Source: Amycolatopsis oliviviridis
GTDB lineage: Bacteria > Actinomycetota > Actinomycetes > Mycobacteriales > Pseudonocardiaceae
Assembly: GCF_014654365.1 (NCBI RefSeq)
Contig: NZ_BNAY01000012.1
Coordinates: forward strand, 199,807-263,806
Length of the DNA: 64,000 nucleotides
Reading direction: 5' to 3'
The notes under the pieces are model-generated. The model made no database searches, was not told the DNA's origin, and saw only the letters and a program-made list of their open reading frames with translations. Positions 41,890 through 50,969 of the stretch are shown piece by piece (the stretch's first letter is position 1; the number at the start of each line of letters is the position of its first letter). The position numbers and the translations under genes are program-made.

Positions 41890-42462
41890 TCAAGACGGCA
41901 GGACGCGGTCCACGAGGATGCGGATGACGTCTTCGTCGGCGACGTCCGCCAGTACCTCCGGCAGGGTGAGCCGTTCGACGGTGAGTCCGGTCAGCGCGAG
42001 GTACATCAGCAGCACCTCGGCGCGCCCGCCCGGCATCCCCGCCGCGACGTGCCAGTCGACACTCAGGTCGATGCCTTCGCGGATCGTCTTGGTCAGCTCG
42101 GCCGAAAGATCGGGGCGCCGGGTCGCTTCGAGCCGGAGTTCGAGCAAGGCGAGGTAGGGCTCGCGGTGACCGGTCAGCCGTCCCATGAGCTCGCCGAGCA
42201 GGACGCCGACCCGGTCGGGGGACGGCGTCTCGGCCTGCGGATTCGCCATGACGTCGGCCGGTGCCGACAGTCGTTCCTGTACGCGGACGCCGACCTCGCC
42301 GAGCAGCTGGTCCCGGTTGCGGAAGTAATTGGACGTCGTTCCCGGCGGGACGTCCGCCTGGACGTCCACGGCGCGGTAGGTGAGCCCGCGTGCGCCCTCG
42401 CGGGCGAGGACGGCGATGGCGGCGTCGGTGAGCGCGGTCCGGCGCTCCGGGTTCTGTCGCAT
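41890..42462 (-). CDS. TetR family transcriptional regulator
   Basis: A 190-aa regulator with the N-terminal helix-turn-helix RRTALTDAAIAVLAREG..LTYRAVDVQADVPPGTTSNYFRNRDQLL and an all-helical C-terminus. Divergent from the VOC protein gene at 42545, which is its likely target. The gap carries a 10-bp inverted repeat around the promoter. Confidence 0.87.
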   Translation of the reverse strand: MRQNPERRTALTDAAIAVLAREGARGLTYRAVDVQADVPPGTTSNYFRNRDQLLGEVGVRVQERLSAPADVMANPQAETPSPDRVGVLLGELMGRLTGHREPYLALLELRLEATRRPDLSAELTKTIREGIDLSVDWHVAAGMPGGRAEVLLMYLALTGLTVERLTLPEVLADVADEDVIRILVDRVLPS

Positions 42463-42475
42463 CGGGACATTCTCC

Positions 42476-42526
42476 TTGCCTCGGTCAAACCACTGTGCTT
42501 ATAGTACTACGCATCAAGTGGTTTGA
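42476..42526 (+). promoter_or_regulatory. Promoter and inverted repeat in the TetR-VOC gap
   Basis: TTGCCT (42476-42481) and TATAGT (42500-42505), 18 bp apart, fit a promoter for the VOC gene. TCAAACCACT (42485-42494) and AGTGGTTTGA (42517-42526) are perfect 10-bp inverted arms 22 bp apart, flanking the -10. The two half-sites on either side of the promoter are candidate operator halves for the divergent TetR. Confidence 0.5.
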
Positions 42527-42544
42527 GCTGGGAGGAAACACCAG

Positions 42545-42958
42545 ATGCAACTCAACGGTTTCGGTGCCTGCGTGGTCGTCGAGGACATCGCCGAGACCAC
42601 CGCCTGGTGGAAGCGGCACCTGCAGCTGACGGTGACGATCGAGCTGGACTGGTTCTCCAGCCTCAACGTCGGCGCGGAAGGCTATGAAATGAGCTTCGTA
42701 AAGCGCGGCCACAAGGCCACACCGGAGCCTTGGCGGGCGCAGGAGCCCGCCGGGTCGATGGTCGGGCTGATGGTCGCCGACGCGGCGGGCGAGTACGAAC
42801 GCCTGCGCGGAGAGGGGGTCAAGATCGTGACGGAACTCGTGGACGAGGAGTTCGGCCAGCGGCACTTCTACATCGAAGACCTGAACGGCTTCCTGATCGA
42901 CATCATCGAGCCGATCCCGCCGTCCGCGGAGTGGCTGGCCGCGAACGGGTTCGCCTAG
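42545..42958 (+). CDS. VOC family protein under TetR control
   Basis: A 137-aa glyoxalase/bleomycin-resistance-fold protein (GACVVVEDIAETTAWWKRHLQL at the start, FGQRHFYIEDLNGFLIDIIEPI at the end). Glutamates at the C-terminal strand could bind metal. The divergent TetR suggests induction by a small molecule, so binding or detoxification of that molecule is a fair guess. GGGAGGAAAC precedes the ATG. Confidence 0.8.
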   Translation: MQLNGFGACVVVEDIAETTAWWKRHLQLTVTIELDWFSSLNVGAEGYEMSFVKRGHKATPEPWRAQEPAGSMVGLMVADAAGEYERLRGEGVKIVTELVDEEFGQRHFYIEDLNGFLIDIIEPIPPSAEWLAANGFA

Positions 42959-43043
42959 TACCGCTTCGGGTGAGTGAGGCGGCGAGGGGCCGCTGTCGAC
43001 GCTAGCTTCGGCCTCCGATCCACAGAGGACGGAGGAGTTGCGC

Positions 43044-43400
43044 ATGCGCCGATGGGTGGTCGCCGCGATGGTGCTGGCGTCCCTGCTGATCCCGGGTACG
43101 GCTTCCGGGGCCCAGCAGGGGTGCAGGCTGGTTTCGCCCGAAGAGGGTGCGGTGCTGCACAAGGGCAGTTCGTACCGGTTCGAGGCGGTCGGCTGTTCGC
43201 CGAACGTCCGGGGGCATCTGTCCCACACGGTGCTGGTGGAGGTGGCCATGAGCCGTGACGCCGCGACGGACGACAACGGCGACTGGTCGCTCGACTACGT
43301 GGTCAACGACTACTCGATGAACCTGGAGACCCTCGTCTGGGTGCGGTTCGAGGACGGCACCCGCTCCACCTCGGTCAAGGTGTACGTCGCCGACAGATAG
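43044..43400 (+). CDS. Small secreted protein of unknown function
   Basis: A 118-aa protein with a signal peptide (RRWVVAAMVLASLLIPG, cleavage near ASG-AQQ at about 23) and two cysteines that may pair. The mature part (SPEEGAVLHKGSSYRFEA) looks like a beta-sandwich of the kind found in cell-surface or carbohydrate-binding proteins. The ATG at 43044 is preferred over a TTG two codons earlier because GGAGGAG would overlap the latter's spacing. Confidence 0.7.
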   Translation: MRRWVVAAMVLASLLIPGTASGAQQGCRLVSPEEGAVLHKGSSYRFEAVGCSPNVRGHLSHTVLVEVAMSRDAATDDNGDWSLDYVVNDYSMNLETLVWVRFEDGTRSTSVKVYVADR

Positions 43401-43406
43401 CGCGAT

Positions 43407-43446
43407 CCGTGAAGGCCTCTTTCCCCGGGGAAGGAGGCCTTCACGG
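43407..43446. repeat. 40-bp extragenic palindrome
   Basis: CCGTGAAGGCCTCTTTCCCC (43407-43426) is followed without spacer by its reverse complement (43427-43446) with one mismatch that would be a U-G pair in RNA. It lies after the secreted-protein gene and before hemW, which makes it a probable terminator for the former. The GTGAAGGCC..GGCCTTCAC core recurs in the palindromes at the right end of the window. Confidence 0.8.
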
Positions 43447-43464
43447 CGTGGGGGACACTGGGGT

Positions 43465-44679
43465 GTGCCCGCTCTGCTGCCCGAAACCACCACGCCCGTC
43501 GAGTCGGCGCTCCCCGAGAGCGCGCTGGAAGGGCTCGGCACCCGGCCGTTCGGCGTCTACGTGCACGTCCCCTTCTGCGCGACCCGCTGCGGCTACTGCG
43601 ACTTCAACACCTACACCGCCGGAGAGCTGGACAGCGCCTCGTCGCCGCAGTCCTGGCTCGAAGGCCTCAAACGCGAGTTCGACCTCGCCGCGCGCGTGCT
43701 GGGGAAGCCGCCCGCGGTCGACACCGTCTTCGTCGGCGGAGGCACGCCGTCGCTCCTCGGCGCCGATGGGCTCCGAAGCGTCCTCGACGCCGTACGCGAC
43801 ACCTTCGGTCTCGCGCCGGACGCGGAGGTGACGACCGAGTCCAATCCGGAGTCCACCTCACCCGAGTTCTTCGCGGGCATCCGCGACGCCGGGTACAACC
43901 GGATCTCGCTCGGGATGCAGTCGGCCGCGCAGCACGTGCTGAAGATCCTCGACCGTGTGCACACCGCGGGCCGTCCGGTCGCGGCCGCCGAAGAAGCGCG
44001 CGCCGCCGGGTTCGAGCACGTCAACCTCGACGTCATCTACGGCACGCCGGGGGAGCGGATCGAAGACCTCCAGGCTTCGCTGGACGCGGTGCTCGCCGCC
44101 GGTGTGGACCACGTCTCGGCGTACGCGCTGATCGTCGAGGAGGGCACCGCGCTCGCCCGCCGCATCCGCCGCGGCGAACTGCCCGCGCCGGACGACGACG
44201 TGCTGGCCGCCGACTACGAGATGATCGACCGAGTCCTCGCTTCGGCGGGGCTGCGCTGGTACGAGGTGTCCAACTGGGCGACCTCTCGAGAGGCCCGCTG
44301 CCGGCACAACATCGGCTACTGGCGCGGCGGCGACTGGTGGGGCGCCGGACCCGGCGCGCACAGCCACGTCGGCGGCGTCCGCTGGTGGAATGTCAAGCAT
44401 CCGGCACGGTACGCCGCCTCGCTCGCCGCCGGTGAGTCACCGGCCGCGGGCCGTGAACTGCTGACTGGGGAAGACCGGCATCTGGAGCGCGTGATGCTGG
44501 AACTCCGGCTGTCCGAAGGACTTCCGCTCGACGCCCTCGACGACGACGGCCGGGCCGAGGCCCGCGTCGCCGCCGCCGAGGGATTGCTGGATCAGTCCGC
44601 TTTGGACGGTCAGGGCCGCGCGGTGCTGACCGACCGGGGGCGGTTGCTGGCGGACGGGCTGGTGCGGCGGCTCACCTGA
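43465..44679 (+). CDS. hemW: HemW-type radical SAM protein (heme chaperone)
   Basis: A 404-aa radical SAM protein of the coproporphyrinogen-oxidase-like group. CATRCGYC is the CxxxCxxC cluster motif. VFVGGGTPSLL and ISLGMQSAA are family blocks, and the C-terminal HemN domain is present. HemW binds heme and delivers it to haem enzymes, and is often mis-annotated as HemN. Mycobacterium has Rv2388c here next to sirA-cysH. The GTG at 43465 has no strong ribosome-binding site. It overlaps the convergent membrane-protein gene by 8 bp. Confidence 0.93.
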   Translation: MPALLPETTTPVESALPESALEGLGTRPFGVYVHVPFCATRCGYCDFNTYTAGELDSASSPQSWLEGLKREFDLAARVLGKPPAVDTVFVGGGTPSLLGADGLRSVLDAVRDTFGLAPDAEVTTESNPESTSPEFFAGIRDAGYNRISLGMQSAAQHVLKILDRVHTAGRPVAAAEEARAAGFEHVNLDVIYGTPGERIEDLQASLDAVLAAGVDHVSAYALIVEEGTALARRIRRGELPAPDDDVLAADYEMIDRVLASAGLRWYEVSNWATSREARCRHNIGYWRGGDWWGAGPGAHSHVGGVRWWNVKHPARYAASLAAGESPAAGRELLTGEDRHLERVMLELRLSEGLPLDALDDDGRAEARVAAAEGLLDQSALDGQGRAVLTDRGRLLADGLVRRLT

Positions 44680-45364
44680 GCCCCAGGGCCCGGTCGACCC
44701 AGCGGCCGACCGGCAGCGCCACCACGATCGCCGCCAGTGCCAGGTGCACCAGCATGAACAGCACCGCGACCGGGACACTCGGCGGCCCGCCGAGGAACAC
44801 GATCATGTGCGAGGCCCACTTCAGCTCGGTCGGTTTCGTCCCGGCGGACCAGACGTCGTTGAGCGCCCAGAACGTCAGGTCGTTCGCACCCGAGATCACC
44901 ACCAGGATCGACGCGATCCCGGCCTTGAGCACGTTCGCCGTCCGGCCGCCGCCCAGCCGGTACGCCATCAGCCCGAACAGGACGATGAACGTCACGACGA
45001 GCAGCTCGAACTGATACACCGGCTGGAAGGCGTCCTCGTCGGTGGCGGCGTTCCTGGCGAACGCCTGGATCCGCATGACCAGCTCGGTGTCCAGATAGGA
45101 CATGTAGACGAACACCGCGAGCACGATCAGCGCGGGACCCCAGCTGGTGCGCGGGAAGAGCGCCACCGTCGCGACCGCGAACACGAACGGGCACAGTTTG
45201 AACGCCCAGTCCACGACGTTGTCCAGTGTCTGGTCCGGCGGCAGCACCACCATGATCAGCAGCGCGGTCGCCACGGCCGGGACGGCGGCCACCAGCCACA
45301 GCCATTTGCGCCGCCGGTAGAGCGCGGGCACCCACCCGGCGGTGTCGGGCAGTGTGGCTGTCAC
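44672..45364 (-). CDS. Multi-pass membrane protein of unknown function
   Basis: A 230-aa protein with about six hydrophobic helices (KWLWLVAAVPAVATALLIMVVL, VFAVATVALF, ALIVLAVFVYMSYLD, LLVVTFIVLFGLMAYRL and two near the C-terminus). I recognise no family. The GTG overlaps the carbamoyltransferase stop (GTGA), so it is the last gene of the four-gene operon transcribed leftward from 50696. A role in export or in anchoring the product's biosynthetic enzymes is possible. Confidence 0.7.
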   Translation of the reverse strand: MTATLPDTAGWVPALYRRRKWLWLVAAVPAVATALLIMVVLPPDQTLDNVVDWAFKLCPFVFAVATVALFPRTSWGPALIVLAVFVYMSYLDTELVMRIQAFARNAATDEDAFQPVYQFELLVVTFIVLFGLMAYRLGGGRTANVLKAGIASILVVISGANDLTFWALNDVWSAGTKPTELKWASHMIVFLGGPPSVPVAVLFMLVHLALAAIVVALPVGRWVDRALGLR

Positions 45365-47163
45365 AGGTCCTCCTTCTCGGCCCAGAACGGTCCGAGCGCC
45401 AGCGCGTCGACGTCGGTCTTCAGGTAACAGGCCACGGCGTCGGCCGGGCTGGCGACGATCGGCTCGTTGTTGTCGTTGAACGAGGTGTTGACCACCATCG
45501 GCACCCCGGTGAGCTTCTCGAACTCGCTGATCATCCGGTAGTACAGCGGGTTGTCCGCCTCGCTCACCGTCTGCACGCGGGCGGTCCCGTCGACGTGGGT
45601 GATGGCCGGGACCTCGTCACGTTTGTCCGGCAGGACGTCGAACACCAGCAGCATGACCGGCGACGGGTAGTCGCTGACGAACCAGTCGCCCGCGCGTTCC
45701 GCCAGGCACGACGGCGCGAACGGCCGGAACGCCTCGCGGTGCTTGACCTTCTCGTTCATCCGCGTCTTCGAATCGGGGTCGCGCGGGTCGGCCACCAGCG
45801 AGCGGTTGCCGAGCGCGCGCGGCCCGCATTCCATCCGGCCCTGCACCCAGCCGATGATCTTGCCTTCGGAGATCTTCTTCGCCGTGTGCGCGGCGATGTC
45901 GTCGACCTTGGCGTACCGGATCCCGGCGTCCTGCAGGGCCAGTTCCATCTCGGCTTCGGTGTAGTCCGGGCCGGTGTAGGTGTAGCCGTCGCGAGGACGC
46001 GGCTTGCCGTACTTCCCGACGGACACCTCCAGTGCCGAACCGATCGCGCAGCCGTCGTCGGCCGCGGCGGGCTGGGCGAAGAAGTCCTCGAACGGGGTCT
46101 CCAGCAGGATCCGCCCGTTCATCACACTGTTCAGCGCGACCCCGCCCGCGACGCACAGCCGCCGGGACCCGGTCTCCCGCTGCAGCCAGCGTGCCAGGTG
46201 CAGCCCGGCTTCCTCCAACGTGACCTGCAAGGCGTACGCGATGTCGCAGTAGTGCTGCGGCACCGGGTTCTCCGCGGTGACCCGGGTCTTGGGCCGCGCC
46301 GGGCCGAAGAGGTCGGTGAACTTCTTCGACATCACGTGCTTGCCGGTGCGGTGGTGGCCGAAGAAGCTCAGGTCCAGCTCGTATCCGCCGTCGTCGTCGA
46401 GATGGATCAGCTGCTTGAACGCGTCGACGTAGGTGTCGACGCCGAGTGGCGCCAGGCCCATGATCTTGCCTTCGTCGCGGGTCGGGTAGAAGCCGAGGTG
46501 GCCGGTGACGCCGGCGTACATCGCGCCGAGCGAGTGCGGGAACTTGATCCGCCGGATGTCGATGATCCGGTTTCCCTTGCCGTGCCCCAGATACGTCGCC
46601 GTCCCGTCACTGCCGATGCCGTCGAAGGTGAGCACCGCGGATTCTTCCCACGGCGAGATGAAATACCCGCTGGCGGCGTGCGCCTTGTGGTGGTCGACCA
46701 GATGCGTCTTGAACTTCGTCGGCCCGGTCCAGCCCACGGCCTCCTTCACGTCGCGTTCGAGGGTGAAGGACCGCTTGATGTGCGCGAGCACCGCACCGCC
46801 GACGTGATAGTCGTCGACGCCCTTGCCGCCACCGGTCTTGAACGTCTCCACCATGCCCGCCGAGGAGCCGCCCTCGTCGCCGTTCTGGTTGCGGAACACC
46901 TCCAGCGTCGCCGGGAAGTACTTCGCGAACACCTTCGCCGCGTGGACGCCCTCGCGCCAGCGCTGCCAGTAGTAGGCGACATGGTCGACGTCGGCGAGCG
47001 TGATCCCGCCGCGCTCCAGGCAGAACTTGATCGCCTCCGCGGGGAAGCCGCCGTCGTGCTTCACCCGGGTGAAGCGTTCCTCTTCGGCGAACGCGATGAT
47101 CTCGCCGTCGCGCACGAGCGCGGCCGCCGAATCGTGGACCCTGCTGATACCCAGTACGTACAT
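45361..47163 (-). CDS. O-carbamoyltransferase (NodU/TobZ/CmcH family)
   Basis: A 600-aa enzyme transferring carbamoyl groups from carbamoyl phosphate, through carbamoyl-adenylate, to a hydroxyl. MYVLGISRVHDSAAALVRDG opens the Kae1-like domain. HHKAHAASGYF supplies metal-binding histidines, and GGVALNSVMNGRI and GRMECGPRALGNRSLVADPR are family blocks of the C-terminal YrdC-like part. The ATG follows GAGAAGGAAC. Members modify sugars of antibiotics and nodulation factors, so a carbamoylated sugar product is expected here. Confidence 0.92.
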   Translation of the reverse strand: MYVLGISRVHDSAAALVRDGEIIAFAEEERFTRVKHDGGFPAEAIKFCLERGGITLADVDHVAYYWQRWREGVHAAKVFAKYFPATLEVFRNQNGDEGGSSAGMVETFKTGGGKGVDDYHVGGAVLAHIKRSFTLERDVKEAVGWTGPTKFKTHLVDHHKAHAASGYFISPWEESAVLTFDGIGSDGTATYLGHGKGNRIIDIRRIKFPHSLGAMYAGVTGHLGFYPTRDEGKIMGLAPLGVDTYVDAFKQLIHLDDDGGYELDLSFFGHHRTGKHVMSKKFTDLFGPARPKTRVTAENPVPQHYCDIAYALQVTLEEAGLHLARWLQRETGSRRLCVAGGVALNSVMNGRILLETPFEDFFAQPAAADDGCAIGSALEVSVGKYGKPRPRDGYTYTGPDYTEAEMELALQDAGIRYAKVDDIAAHTAKKISEGKIIGWVQGRMECGPRALGNRSLVADPRDPDSKTRMNEKVKHREAFRPFAPSCLAERAGDWFVSDYPSPVMLLVFDVLPDKRDEVPAITHVDGTARVQTVSEADNPLYYRMISEFEKLTGVPMVVNTSFNDNNEPIVASPADAVACYLKTDVDALALGPFWAEKEDL

Positions 47164-47184
47164 GTTCCTTCTCCAGTGCGACGT

Positions 47185-48465
47185 TCAGAGTTCGGGATGG
47201 TGGCGGCGCAGCAGCCGCCGGAGCACGGCGGCCCGCGTGCCGATGGCGAAGACGAGGGCGGCGAACCCGCCGACCGGTCCCATCGCCGGGACGAGCGCGG
47301 CGGCGGCCAGCGGAGTGGCGACCAGACCGGCGATCGAGGCCGACGCGGTGAGGGTGAGGACCTTGCTGTTGGTGTTCTCGATCAGGAAGCCCGCGTAGAG
47401 CCGGATGGCGAACAGCACCGTTTCGACCAGGACGAAGACACCGAGCACCACGTACCCACCGGTGGTGTCCTCGGCGGTCAGCACCGCGCGGGTCACCGGG
47501 ATCGCGAGCGCGAACCCCACCAGGACGAGGAAGGCCAGAGTGCCCCGTTCGACCAGCTTGAGCAGTTCCGCCGCGCGGGCCCGGCCCGCCGCCGCCCCGC
47601 TGCCGCGCATCCGTGCCGAGATCGTGGGCTGATGCACCCTCAGCGGGTAGAACAGCAGCGAGCAGAACGCGCTGCCGGCCAGCAAAGCGACGTAGAACGG
47701 TCCACTGTCGACGGTCTGGCCGACCAGGGCGAGGACCCCGAACACCGTCGACGTCGCCAGCACGTCCAGCACCTCGGTCATCCCGAGCAGTACGGTGCTG
47801 CGGCCGAACGCCGGCCAGAGCCGGTGCCCGTCGATCCTTTCCGCGCGCAGCCATTCCTTCGGCAGCAACGCCGCGGACGCGCCCAGGATGAGCAGGATCC
47901 CGCCGAGAAGCAGGACGAGGTGGGTCAACGGCGACCAGCGCGCGAACCAGGTACCCACCGTCACGACGCCGACCACCAGTGCCCCCGCGGTGAAGGCCAC
48001 AGCGTCCAAAGTGGACTTACCGCGCAGGCGGTGCAGCCCGGAGACGGTCATCAGCAGCCCGCCGGAGATCGCCCAGCCCGCGGCCGTCAGGTACAGCGCC
48101 GCGTCCGAACGCGGGGCGACGACCAGCGCGACCGCCATCGCCGCCAGGACCACCAGCACCGGCGCCACGGCGACCCGGATCGCCAGCGCCGCCACCGCGT
48201 TCCGGGTCACGCTCAGCCGGGGCAGGCATTTCAGCGCCGACTTCTCGGCCGCGGACGGGACGAAGTTCAGCCACGACATCATCCCGAGCGCGGTGGCGAA
48301 CCGGCCGTAATCGTGCGCTCCCCAAGCCGTGACCAGCACCACCCCCATGGCCTGGATCGCCAGCCGGAAGGCGCCCCGGCCCGCGAGCAGCCGGAGCACC
48401 GTCGACGTCTTCGGCGCCGCGATCGACGCGGTGCCGGTGCCGTCGGTGAGCGAGGTTCCGGTCAA
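47185..48465 (-). CDS. Polysaccharide flippase-like (MATE/MVF superfamily) membrane protein
   Basis: A 426-aa protein with about 12 hydrophobic helices (WAISGGLLMTVSGLHRL, LVLLLGGILLILGASAALL, and others) and the loosely repeated layout of Wzx-type exporters. It starts with TTG overlapping the preceding stop (TTGA), the best available start. Translation coupling to the GT2/ATP-grasp gene argues for a shared pathway. It probably flips a lipid-linked glycan or glycoconjugate to the outside. The family match is by topology and context. Confidence 0.7.
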   Translation of the reverse strand: MTGTSLTDGTGTASIAAPKTSTVLRLLAGRGAFRLAIQAMGVVLVTAWGAHDYGRFATALGMMSWLNFVPSAAEKSALKCLPRLSVTRNAVAALAIRVAVAPVLVVLAAMAVALVVAPRSDAALYLTAAGWAISGGLLMTVSGLHRLRGKSTLDAVAFTAGALVVGVVTVGTWFARWSPLTHLVLLLGGILLILGASAALLPKEWLRAERIDGHRLWPAFGRSTVLLGMTEVLDVLATSTVFGVLALVGQTVDSGPFYVALLAGSAFCSLLFYPLRVHQPTISARMRGSGAAAGRARAAELLKLVERGTLAFLVLVGFALAIPVTRAVLTAEDTTGGYVVLGVFVLVETVLFAIRLYAGFLIENTNSKVLTLTASASIAGLVATPLAAAALVPAMGPVGGFAALVFAIGTRAAVLRRLLRRHHPEL

Positions 48466-50696
48466 GGGAGCGGTACCGCCAGACCCTGTTCGTCCAGCAG
48501 AAACTTGAGGGTGCCGCGCAGTTCGTCCTCCGCCGCCAGTACTTCCGGGACGGTCGGCGCCGAAAGCACGGCGTAGCCCATCTTGTAACCGGCCTGCTCG
48601 TACGGTTTGACGAAGGAGTCCTGTTCCGCGAACAGTTCCAGGCCACTCACCGCGGGCATCGCGCGGACCTCGTCGGCGCCTTCGATCCGGATGATCCGGC
48701 CACCGCGGTCCGAGGCGAGGATGTGCACGAGCGTCGGTCGCGGGTCGCGCGGCGAGAGCACGACCTCGCCGCCGGTCGCGGCGGCGATCCCCGCGGCGAT
48801 CAGGTCGACACCGGTGCTGAGCGCGATCGCCTCGGCCAGGCCGTTCCCGCCCATCCGGGCGCCCATTTCGATCAGGTAGAACTTCCCGTCGCGGCCGAGG
48901 ACGGCGTCGAGGGTGAGCGGCCCGGTGCGGTAGCCGAGTTCGGCGCACAACGCGGTCAGCATCAACGGCAGCGCGCGATCGACCACCGGCGGCAGTCCGG
49001 CGGGCAGCAGATGCGACGCCGTCACGAAGAACGGCGGCGGGGTGAGCGTGCGCCGGGTGACCGCGTGGAACACGATCCGGCCGTCGACCACGAGTGCTTC
49101 GATCGTGTAGTGCGAGCCGTCGAGGTGCTCTTCGACGACGACCCGTCCCGACGGCGAGAACGCGAGCGATTCGGTGAACGCGGTGTCCAGGCCGCCGGGG
49201 CCAGCGCACGAGACGACACCGCGGCTCCCGGACGAATCGACCGGCTTCACCAGCGTGGGGAAGCGCAGCTGCTGCGCGGCGAGGGCGAGGTCCGGCCCGG
49301 GTTTGCCGCCGACACTGCGGTAGGTCGGCAGGCGCAGCCGGTCGCAGAGTTCGCGGAAGACGGACTTGTCGACGGAAGCGGCGACGGCGGCTTCGGGCAG
49401 CGGGTCCGGCAGGTCCCAGTGCCTGGTGAGCCACGCGAGCGTGGGCAGCCCGACGTCGCTGGCGGGGCAGAGCACCCCGGCGATGTCGTCCCGCCCGGCC
49501 AAGGCGGCCGCGATCTGTTCCGGCGCGCGGACACTGACCTGCACGAACTCGTCCGCCAGCGCCACCGCCGGCGCGCTCGCGCGGACGTCCACGCAGATGG
49601 TGCGGAACCCGAGTTCCCGGGCCCGGTGATACGTGCTGACCGAACCGTCGGCCCCGCCCAGGATCACCAGGCTCCGAGGCGCCGCCGTGTCTTCGGTGTT
49701 CTTCACTCCCGCTTGCCTTTCCCCAGGATGGATCTCGGCCATGGCCGAGGCGTAGAGCCGGTCGTCCTCGTCGACCGCGAAGTTGGCTTCCCTGATGTAG
49801 AACTGCCGTGGCCGCGGCTGCCCCGCGCCGACCACGACCAGGTAGCGGACGGTCAGCGAGAGCACGGTCAGCAGCACGGCGAACATGACGAACTCCAGCG
49901 CCGACGCCGCGTTCAGGCCGAGCAGCCCGGTGGCGGCCGCGATCCCGGCGAGTATCGAGATCCCGGCGGTCAGCACCGCCGCGCACGACGCCACCGTCGT
50001 CAGCCGCCGGGTGAAGCCGACGAACAGTTCGATGGCGTGCGAGGACAGGAAACCGAAGCCCACTTTGGACTCGCCGCGTTCCCTGGCCCGGTGTGCCACC
50101 GGGACCGTGGTGTAGCGGCTGGTCAATCTCGGCACGGTGGCGAGGAAGTACGGGGTGCCCAGCCGGAGGTCGACGATCTCGCGCGCGAGCTCCGTGCGTA
50201 CCAGCCGGAAAGCGGTCGCACCGGGCGGGATCTCGATGCGCAGCACACGCCTGCCGAGGAAATGGAAGGCCGCGGTGCCCCAGCGCCGCAGTAAAGGATC
50301 TTGCCTATTGGTCCGGACGCCGAAAACGGCGTCGTACCCTTCTTCGGCCGCCATGATCAACTTCTCCGCTTCGGACGCGGGGAACTGCTGGTCGGCGTCG
50401 ATATGCAAGATCCACGGTTTCCCCGCGTACCGATATCCCACGGAAAAAGCGGCTTCGAACCCGAAGTTGCGCGTGAAGGACACGTAGCGCACCCGGGGGT
50501 CGTTGTGCGCGAGCGCGCGGATGACGTCCAGTGTCCCGTCCGTACTCCCGTCGTCCACATAGAGCAGTTCGAGCGGGTGATTCCCCAGCTCGGCGATGAT
50601 CTCCTCGTAGGAGGGCCCGACGTTGTCGACCTCGTTGAAGCACGGGACGACCACGGTGACTCCACTGTGCACAGGGCCGGGGATCGACAAGTTCAT
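48462..50696 (-). CDS. Fusion protein: GT2 glycosyltransferase with membrane helices plus ATP-grasp ligase
   Basis: A 744-aa two-part enzyme. Residues about 1-220 are a dolichol-phosphate-mannosyltransferase-like GT2 domain (VVVPCFNEVDN, YVDDGSTDGT, HIDADQQFPASEA with the DxD). About 225-300 hold two membrane helices. From about 345 a separate ATP-grasp domain starts (RSLVILGGADGSVSTYHRAREL), with LVKPVDSSGSRGV as the ATP loop and FYLIEMGARMGGNGLAEAIA as the metal-binding end. ATP-grasp enzymes ligate carboxylates to amines or alcohols. The fused form is unusual, and no linker frameshift is visible. It heads the leftward operon. Confidence 0.83.
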   Translation of the reverse strand: MNLSIPGPVHSGVTVVVPCFNEVDNVGPSYEEIIAELGNHPLELLYVDDGSTDGTLDVIRALAHNDPRVRYVSFTRNFGFEAAFSVGYRYAGKPWILHIDADQQFPASEAEKLIMAAEEGYDAVFGVRTNRQDPLLRRWGTAAFHFLGRRVLRIEIPPGATAFRLVRTELAREIVDLRLGTPYFLATVPRLTSRYTTVPVAHRARERGESKVGFGFLSSHAIELFVGFTRRLTTVASCAAVLTAGISILAGIAAATGLLGLNAASALEFVMFAVLLTVLSLTVRYLVVVGAGQPRPRQFYIREANFAVDEDDRLYASAMAEIHPGERQAGVKNTEDTAAPRSLVILGGADGSVSTYHRARELGFRTICVDVRASAPAVALADEFVQVSVRAPEQIAAALAGRDDIAGVLCPASDVGLPTLAWLTRHWDLPDPLPEAAVAASVDKSVFRELCDRLRLPTYRSVGGKPGPDLALAAQQLRFPTLVKPVDSSGSRGVVSCAGPGGLDTAFTESLAFSPSGRVVVEEHLDGSHYTIEALVVDGRIVFHAVTRRTLTPPPFFVTASHLLPAGLPPVVDRALPLMLTALCAELGYRTGPLTLDAVLGRDGKFYLIEMGARMGGNGLAEAIALSTGVDLIAAGIAAATGGEVVLSPRDPRPTLVHILASDRGGRIIRIEGADEVRAMPAVSGLELFAEQDSFVKPYEQAGYKMGYAVLSAPTVPEVLAAEDELRGTLKFLLDEQGLAVPLP

Positions 50697-50969
50697 CTGC
50701 CGAGTCCCTGCGTTGAGTGCGCTATTGTGTTCGTAGCGTCACCTGTGCTGATTTCACATCTCATATGTCCCCTCGGCGCGGAACCGGCCGGCAGATCGTG
50801 CCGGCTCGAAAGGTCCCGGTGTTATAGGCAGGTTCGCTTTGCTTCCGCCAGCACATACCGAAAGTTGGTCCTTTCAGCTCAGTCGAAAAGGTGGGAAGTT
50901 CGCAGTAAAACGGATGAACCAGACATGGGGTGTTTCCAAACCGGGATCGATGACGCAAGCTTGCGCGCC
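50697..50969. other. Divergent intergenic region of the glycoconjugate locus
   Basis: The 273-bp gap between the two operons has lower GC than its surroundings (for example CTGATTTCACATCTCATATG). ACAATA near 50727-50731 on the minus strand is a possible -10 for the GT2/ATP-grasp operon. I see no strong palindrome. Both operons probably start here, so the region should hold shared control. Confidence 0.4.

Noticed and set aside
48466..49986. Long minus-strand frame extending the flippase gene upstream
   Set aside because: It overlaps the ATP-grasp coding region out of frame, and its translation is arginine-rich low-complexity sequence typical of a shadow frame in high-GC DNA.
50301..50924. 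Plus-strand frame upstream of the unrecognised gene at 50970
   Set aside because: It runs antisense to the N-terminus of the GT2/ATP-grasp gene and through the divergent promoter region. No homology is visible.
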